From Granulicella mallensis MP5ACTX8 (GTDB lineage: Bacteria > Acidobacteriota > Terriglobia > Terriglobales > Acidobacteriaceae): DNA of 64,000 bases. The DNA lies in contig NC_016631.1 in the NCBI RefSeq assembly GCF_000178955.2, forward strand, positions 5,146,001 through 5,210,000, written 5' to 3'. Below the pieces are notes generated by a model. That model saw only the letters and a list, made by a program, of their open reading frames with translations, ran no database searches and had not been told where the DNA came from. Numbering within the stretch: the stretch's first letter is position 1; the number at the start of each line of letters is the position of its first letter. Positions 59,231-64,000 of the stretch are shown here, piece by piece. Made by a program: the position numbers and the translations under genes.

Positions 59231-61486
59231 TTACGCTCCAGGCATCGTCAAGCCTTGCTTCACCTCATAGAGCCCGGTCGCATAGCGTTTTGTGTGGTCG
59301 ACGATCAGCGTGCGTCCGTCTGGAGAGACCGAGAAGCCGGCGATCCCCGACGCTGAGAGTGGAGGAAGATCGCGCAGGTGAGCAACGACATGGGCGCGTC
59401 TTGTGGTGGGATCTATCTCAAAGATGTCCGAGACAGCGAGATCGCTCTCTGACACCGCTACGTATACGTGATTGCCCGCGATCGCGATCGTGTCCGTGAA
59501 GGTCGCGCGTCCGGCCACCTGAAAGATCTGCTCGGTAGAGCCATCGACAAGGCTTCTGCGCGAGAGCGAGAGCTGCGCCCCCTGCTCGATAAAGTAGAGC
59601 CACCGCCCATCGGCCGAGGGAAGAAAGCTGGCCACGGCCTCTACAAACAGAGGCTCGGGACGACCAGTGCCGTCAACCCGCATGCGCCAGATACTGGAAG
59701 TGCCGTCCTCATTCGAGGAAAAGAACAGATACGCTCCATCGGCGCTGTAGACGGGATTGAAGTCGCGTTTGCGCGTCGTTGTCAGCGTACGGATCGAGTG
59801 CGAGGCGAGGTCGCACACCATCAGGTTCGTAGCGCCATATTTGCGAAAACTGAATGCAATCGAGCGGCCATCAGGGGACCAGGACGGCGGAAAGACCAGG
59901 CCCTCACCGTGAAAGTGCGTCAGTTGTACGGGAGCATCCGATCCTGTGCGATACAGCCAAACCTCTCCCCAGCCGCTGCGTGTGCTGACGAAAGCGACGG
60001 AGTGGCCATCGGGCGAGTAGACCGGTGAGGAGTCGGTCTTGTCCGACGGGAGCGGCGTATGCGCGCCGCCGCCTGTGGCCAGTGGCTGCTCGATCAGCTC
60101 CGTAATCAACTGCCTGTGCTCGAAGACCAGCGTGCCGGTGGGTGAAATCGATGGATTGATCGCGTCGAAGTCCGCCGGTGTCACCGGCTGCGGCGTGCCT
60201 CCATCCCTGGTGATTCTCCACAGGCCATAAGGTGTGGTCTCGTTCCGCTGGGTGCCGTAGAGGATCGAGCGGCCATGATCGATCCAGGCGAGGCCGCGCA
60301 CTCCGTCGGTGTCGAAGGTCAACCGCGTCGCGGGCTTTACCTGCTCGCCCTTGACCGAAACCATGTAGAGATCGCCCAGGCCGCCGCGCCGGAAGGCGAT
60401 CCATGAACCGTCAGGCGAAAACTTTGCGTCGATGTCTCCACTCGAACCGATCGGCGGAGAGGTGACTGAGGTACGCTCGCCGGTCGCTACCGAGATCAGC
60501 ACGATGCGCATTGGGTTTCCCGCGACAGGCTGTTCGGTGGTGAGCAGGAATCGACCATCGGACGACCAGTCGAGCGCGGGATGGTCGTCGCCGATCGGCC
60601 AGTAGGAGACGAATTTCCCCACGGTGTTCAGGGTCTTTGCCGCGAGATTGAAGCGGACGACCTCGAAGTGCGACATATCGACGCGGCGCGTGAAGGCTAT
60701 CTCACGACCATCGGGAGACCAGACAGGCCGTGTCTCGGCGAGCGAGCCCTCCGTCAGGCGCACCGGCGAGGCGTCGCCATGCACATCCTGTATATAGATA
60801 TGCGACTGATCTTCGCCGTGCGGGATCATCGCCACCGCCAGCCACCTGCCGTCAGGAGACCAGGCGGAGTCGGTCGTGTTCCCGGTGAAGAGATCGACGG
60901 GACTCAACGCGTTGAAGGAGGCGGCGTTGACGTGCGGCTGTCCCCGCCAGATCCACGCGACCGAGAAGCCCGCCAGCGCCACTACGGCAAGGATGGCTCC
61001 AATTAACAGATGCCGGTTGCGTGATGCGGCCGCAGGAGGTGGGACGCCCATTGCGAAGCTTCGCGATTGTTGTGCGACAGCGCGCTCCACCGCAGGCGCG
61101 ATATGCTCGCCTGCAAATTGCTCCTCCCAACCGGAGAACTCGGTCCTGCGCGTCGGCAGGGTGCGCAGAATCTGCGGCACATAGCCGCCCTTGGGCAGCT
61201 CGATCCTGATCGGGTCGCCCGCGCCCTCCGTGCGGTAGTACTGATCCAGCTTCTCGCGTACTCGCCGGGCATGCACGCGTACGATCGGGTCGCTCTTCGG
61301 ATCGTAGTCGGCGGCGCGCAGAAAGACCTCGACGGCGATCGTGGTCTCCTTGAGATCGGAGACCTCTCCACGCAACGCTCTTCCGACGCAGAACTCAAGG
61401 AACTGCCTCGACCGCGCAGCACTGGCAAAGATCGACGACTTCAGGATACGGCCCATCTGAGCGTCAACTTCACCGTTTCGGATCAT
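59231..61486 (-). CDS. CadC-like winged-helix regulator with TolB-type periplasmic propeller
   Basis: A 751-residue one-component regulator. Residues 1-108 are a cytoplasmic DNA-binding region: helices with VARRVREKLDQYY-like spacing (DPIVRVHARRVREKLDQYY) and a final beta-wing (IRIELPKGGYVPQI). Residues 159-180 (LIGAILAVVALAGFSVAWIW) are one transmembrane helix. The remaining 550 residues form repeats with SPDGR(W/E) turns (AWSPDGRWLAV, VWSPDGREIAF, SWSPDGRSIAF), a TolB/PD40 propeller that would sense an envelope ligand. The start ATG 61486 has a weak ribosome site. It is divergent from the TonB receptor at 61603 and probably controls it. Confidence 0.87.
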   Translation of the reverse strand: MIRNGEVDAQMGRILKSSIFASAARSRQFLEFCVGRALRGEVSDLKETTIAVEVFLRAADYDPKSDPIVRVHARRVREKLDQYYRTEGAGDPIRIELPKGGYVPQILRTLPTRRTEFSGWEEQFAGEHIAPAVERAVAQQSRSFAMGVPPPAAASRNRHLLIGAILAVVALAGFSVAWIWRGQPHVNAASFNALSPVDLFTGNTTDSAWSPDGRWLAVAMIPHGEDQSHIYIQDVHGDASPVRLTEGSLAETRPVWSPDGREIAFTRRVDMSHFEVVRFNLAAKTLNTVGKFVSYWPIGDDHPALDWSSDGRFLLTTEQPVAGNPMRIVLISVATGERTSVTSPPIGSSGDIDAKFSPDGSWIAFRRGGLGDLYMVSVKGEQVKPATRLTFDTDGVRGLAWIDHGRSILYGTQRNETTPYGLWRITRDGGTPQPVTPADFDAINPSISPTGTLVFEHRQLITELIEQPLATGGGAHTPLPSDKTDSSPVYSPDGHSVAFVSTRSGWGEVWLYRTGSDAPVQLTHFHGEGLVFPPSWSPDGRSIAFSFRKYGATNLMVCDLASHSIRTLTTTRKRDFNPVYSADGAYLFFSSNEDGTSSIWRMRVDGTGRPEPLFVEAVASFLPSADGRWLYFIEQGAQLSLSRRSLVDGSTEQIFQVAGRATFTDTIAIAGNHVYVAVSESDLAVSDIFEIDPTTRRAHVVAHLRDLPPLSASGIAGFSVSPDGRTLIVDHTKRYATGLYEVKQGLTMPGA

Positions 61487-61602
61487 AACCAGAGGTTAAT
61501 CATCGGACGTTAACATTCGTTGAAGGGCTTATCCCCGCATGTAACCCCTTCTTACGGGCCGATACGACGCATTTCGCGACGGAAGCTGCCAGATTGAAGG
61601 CC

Positions 61603-64000
61603 ATGAGTGCCCACATCTCTCCTTCCATGAAACCGCTGCAGTCCTTCCACCACTCTCGCCCAAGGGTCGCGTCCTTTCTCTTCGGTCTGTGTGTCGCGCT
61701 GTGTTGCGTCCTGTCGAGTGGAGTGGCCTTCGCCCAGAGCAGCTCCGTCAACGGCCACATCATGGACAGCTCCGGCGTCCCCGTCGAAGGGGCGACCGTC
61801 GCGATCACCAGCACCACCACCAGCGAAACCCGGTCGGTCGCCACCAACCATGATGGCTACTTCCTCTTCCCGCCCCTCGCGCCGGGCAGCTACGTGCTGC
61901 ACACCTCGGCCCCGAGCTTCGCCAGGTTCACCCTTGAGAACATCAAGCTCGAGGTCGGCGGCTCCCGCTCGGTCGATGTCACACTCCAGCCCGAGAGCCA
62001 GTCGCAAACGGTCGAGGTAAACGCCACCGCTCCGGAACTCATCACCGACAATCCCGATCGCGGCAACGTCATCGAGAGCGAGTTCGTGCAGAACACCCCG
62101 CTCAATATCCGCAACCCGCTACAACTGGTGAACTTCGCGCAGGGCGTCACCGCCTACAGCTCCGACTCCGGCAACAATGACCAGAGCGAGGCCCTGACCA
62201 ACACCTTCCGGATTAACGGCGGCAAGATCGCCACCACCGAGAGTCTGCTCGACGGCGCGGCCAACACCACGCTCTACGACTACAACGCCATCGCCGACGT
62301 CCCGCAAGTCGACGCCATCCAGGAGTTCAAGGTCCTCACCACCGCCTACGCACCCGAGTGGGGCCGCACCAGCGGAGGCATCGTCACCTTCGCCACCAAG
62401 TCCGGCACCAACCAACTCCACGGCAGCGCCTTTGAGTACCTGCGCAACAGCGCACTCGACGCCAACAGCTACAACTCCGACGCCGCAGGGCTAAAGAAAC
62501 CACACTTCCAGCGCAACCAGTTCGGCTACGCACTCGGTGGCCCGGTCGTGCTGCCGCATCTCTACAACGGCACCAAGCGCACCTTCTTCTTCTCTACCTT
62601 CGAAGGCCTGCGCCAAAGCCAGGCAGGCAGCTTCCTGGGCACCGTACCCACCATGCTTGAACGCAAGGGCGACTTCTCCCAGACGCGCGATGCGAACGGC
62701 AACCCGATCGTGATCTACGATCCGCGCTCGACGATGCTCGACCCCACCGCGCCTGCCGGCACCACGCGCTACATCCGTACGCCCTTCCAGGGCAACGTCA
62801 TCCCCACGCAGTATCTCGACTCAACCGGGCTCAACATCCTCGCGAACTACCCCATGCCGAACCAGCCAGGACAGGGGCTCAGCTCGGTCAACAACTACTT
62901 TTCGAACGCGACCACGGCGAGCAACCAGAACGTCGTGAACCTGCGCATCGACCACCGCATCAACGATGCGCACTCCTTCTTCGCCCGCTTCGACTGGTTT
63001 CAGCGTGACAATATCAATCCCGACCCCTACGGCAATGGCCTCTCTTACGAGCCCGGTAATCAGCGGCTTCCCGGATACAACATCATGGGCGATCACACCT
63101 GGGTGTTGAGCCCGAACCTTGTCTTCGAGCACCACTTCGCCTATGCCCACCAGGAGTCAAACCGCGTGCCGGAGTCGCTCGGCTATAACCCGACCAAACT
63201 CGGCTTCAACGGCAATGTCGTCGCAGGCCTCACCGCGCTCAGCTTTCCTGAAGTTGCAGCGACCCGTATCAGCAGCATCGGCCCCGAGGGTGGGCTCGAG
63301 ACAGACTTCGGCACCGTCTACCAGTACGCAGCCTCGCTCGCGCAGTTGAAGGGCAAACACTCGCTCAAGTACGGATTCGACTTCCGCTACTTCCCTACGG
63401 GATTGAACATCGCGCAGGAGGTCACGGTGACAGCGAACAGCAACTTCACCGGCGGGCCGAACCCGCAGGCTGTCGGCGGCGATTCAGGCTCGGGTATCGC
63501 GGATCTTCTGCTCGGCACAGGCACCGTGAGCAGCGGCTACTCCCCGGGCTTCCACTATAGCCATCCGTACTATGCCTTCTACGCGCAGGACGACTATCAC
63601 CTCACACCGAAGCTGACCCTCACCTATGGTTTGCGCTACAACCTCGAGCTGCCCGATCAGGAGAGCAAGAATCAGTACGTCTTCCTCGATCTCAACTCCT
63701 CGTCACCACTCAACGCAAAGGTCTCCTCGCTGGGCAGCCTCACCGGAGGCCCCGGCTTCGTCGGCACAAACGGCCTGGGCTCGCGCCTGCAGACGACGCA
63801 GAAGCTGAACTTCGATCCGCGCCTGGGCTTTGCGTATCGCTGGAACGACCAGACGGTTGTGCGTGGTGGCTTCGGCATCTTCCATGCGCCGCCTGTGGAC
63901 CTTGCCAACTCCAGCGCGGGCTTTGCCGCCGTCACTACGTCGAATCCCGCACTGGCTAACGGCGTCGCGCCGCAGTTCAACCAGGCCAACCCCTTCCCCA
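61603..64000 (+). CDS. Oar-like TonB-dependent receptor (3' partial)
   Basis: The frame is open from ATG 61603 to the window end, about 799 residues, with no stop. GAAGG lies two bases before the ATG; an in-frame ATG at 61627 is an alternative start. The signal peptide is VASFLFGLCVALCCVLSSGVAFAQ. A CarboxypepD-reg domain (VNGHIMDSSGVPVEGATVAI) is followed by the plug (VQNTPLNIRNPLQLVNFAQG, EWGRTSGGIVTFATKSGTNQLHGS) and the first half of the barrel. The C-terminal barrel strands lie outside the window. It is divergent from the CadC-like regulator 116 bases away. The ligand is unknown. Confidence 0.9.
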   Translation, partial: MSAHISPSMKPLQSFHHSRPRVASFLFGLCVALCCVLSSGVAFAQSSSVNGHIMDSSGVPVEGATVAITSTTTSETRSVATNHDGYFLFPPLAPGSYVLHTSAPSFARFTLENIKLEVGGSRSVDVTLQPESQSQTVEVNATAPELITDNPDRGNVIESEFVQNTPLNIRNPLQLVNFAQGVTAYSSDSGNNDQSEALTNTFRINGGKIATTESLLDGAANTTLYDYNAIADVPQVDAIQEFKVLTTAYAPEWGRTSGGIVTFATKSGTNQLHGSAFEYLRNSALDANSYNSDAAGLKKPHFQRNQFGYALGGPVVLPHLYNGTKRTFFFSTFEGLRQSQAGSFLGTVPTMLERKGDFSQTRDANGNPIVIYDPRSTMLDPTAPAGTTRYIRTPFQGNVIPTQYLDSTGLNILANYPMPNQPGQGLSSVNNYFSNATTASNQNVVNLRIDHRINDAHSFFARFDWFQRDNINPDPYGNGLSYEPGNQRLPGYNIMGDHTWVLSPNLVFEHHFAYAHQESNRVPESLGYNPTKLGFNGNVVAGLTALSFPEVAATRISSIGPEGGLETDFGTVYQYAASLAQLKGKHSLKYGFDFRYFPTGLNIAQEVTVTANSNFTGGPNPQAVGGDSGSGIADLLLGTGTVSSGYSPGFHYSHPYYAFYAQDDYHLTPKLTLTYGLRYNLELPDQESKNQYVFLDLNSSSPLNAKVSSLGSLTGGPGFVGTNGLGSRLQTTQKLNFDPRLGFAYRWNDQTVVRGGFGIFHAPPVDLANSSAGFAAVTTSNPALANGVAPQFNQANPFP

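Overview
This 64-kb window looks like a chromosome segment of an acidobacterium of the Terriglobia type (Terriglobus/Granulicella/Edaphobacter-like). The inference rests on four large Oar-type TonB-dependent receptors with an N-terminal carboxypeptidase-regulatory-like domain, tandem NHL-type secreted propellers, a CadC-like winged-helix/TolB-propeller regulator, and many intergenic palindromic repeat elements. No plasmid or phage hallmark gene, transposase, rRNA or CRISPR array was seen.

Layout. 1-3.6 kb: two tandem paralogous secreted NHL-propeller genes; the first is cut by the window edge and the second is broken by one in-frame amber codon. 3.7-14.2 kb: housekeeping genes (hemH, hemE, ppa, a polyamine/amino-acid permease, a secreted MBL hydrolase, tRNA-Ser(GCU)) around an ECF sigma / membrane anti-sigma-like / secretin-N-like operon, separated by palindromic repeats. 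14.2-15.5 kb: a gene-poor stretch behind the tRNA with a terminator-like repeat, three perfect-length 35-bp tandem repeats and a decayed RND-pump fragment. 15.5-28.9 kb: a compact, mostly translationally coupled secondary-metabolite cluster made of a one-module C-A-T-TE NRPS, three stand-alone condensation/PapA-like acyltransferases, three glycosyltransferases and an ABC exporter. It is bracketed by direct copies of the same ~100-bp repeat and is the best candidate here for an undescribed system: an exported acylated glyco-aminolipid. 29-40 kb: alpha/beta hydrolase, small exported protein, multicopper oxidase, two TonB receptors and a 427-bp MITE-like palindrome. 40-49.7 kb: small detoxification and regulatory genes, including an AraC/DJ-1 regulator divergent from an ABM-Ohr-ABM-secreted protein-cytochrome b-molybdopterin oxidoreductase series, then LysR, SDR and RidA. 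49.8-59 kb (minus strand): a four-gene operon of a sigma factor fused to a zinc anti-sigma motif, a membrane span and a periplasmic domain, followed by a TonB receptor, a secreted propeller and a GH20 hexosaminidase. 59.2-64 kb: a CadC-like regulator divergent from a further TonB receptor that runs off the window.

How they work together. The receptors, GH20 enzyme and membrane regulators point to scavenging of external glycans, with each uptake locus carrying its own sensor. The NRPS-acyltransferase-glycosyltransferase-ABC cluster would build and export a surface-active or envelope glycolipid. The 43-47 kb genes look like an oxidative or reactive-species response with a membrane-linked periplasmic molybdoenzyme. 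All functional calls are from reading motifs and neighbourhood only; no database search or structure prediction was run.
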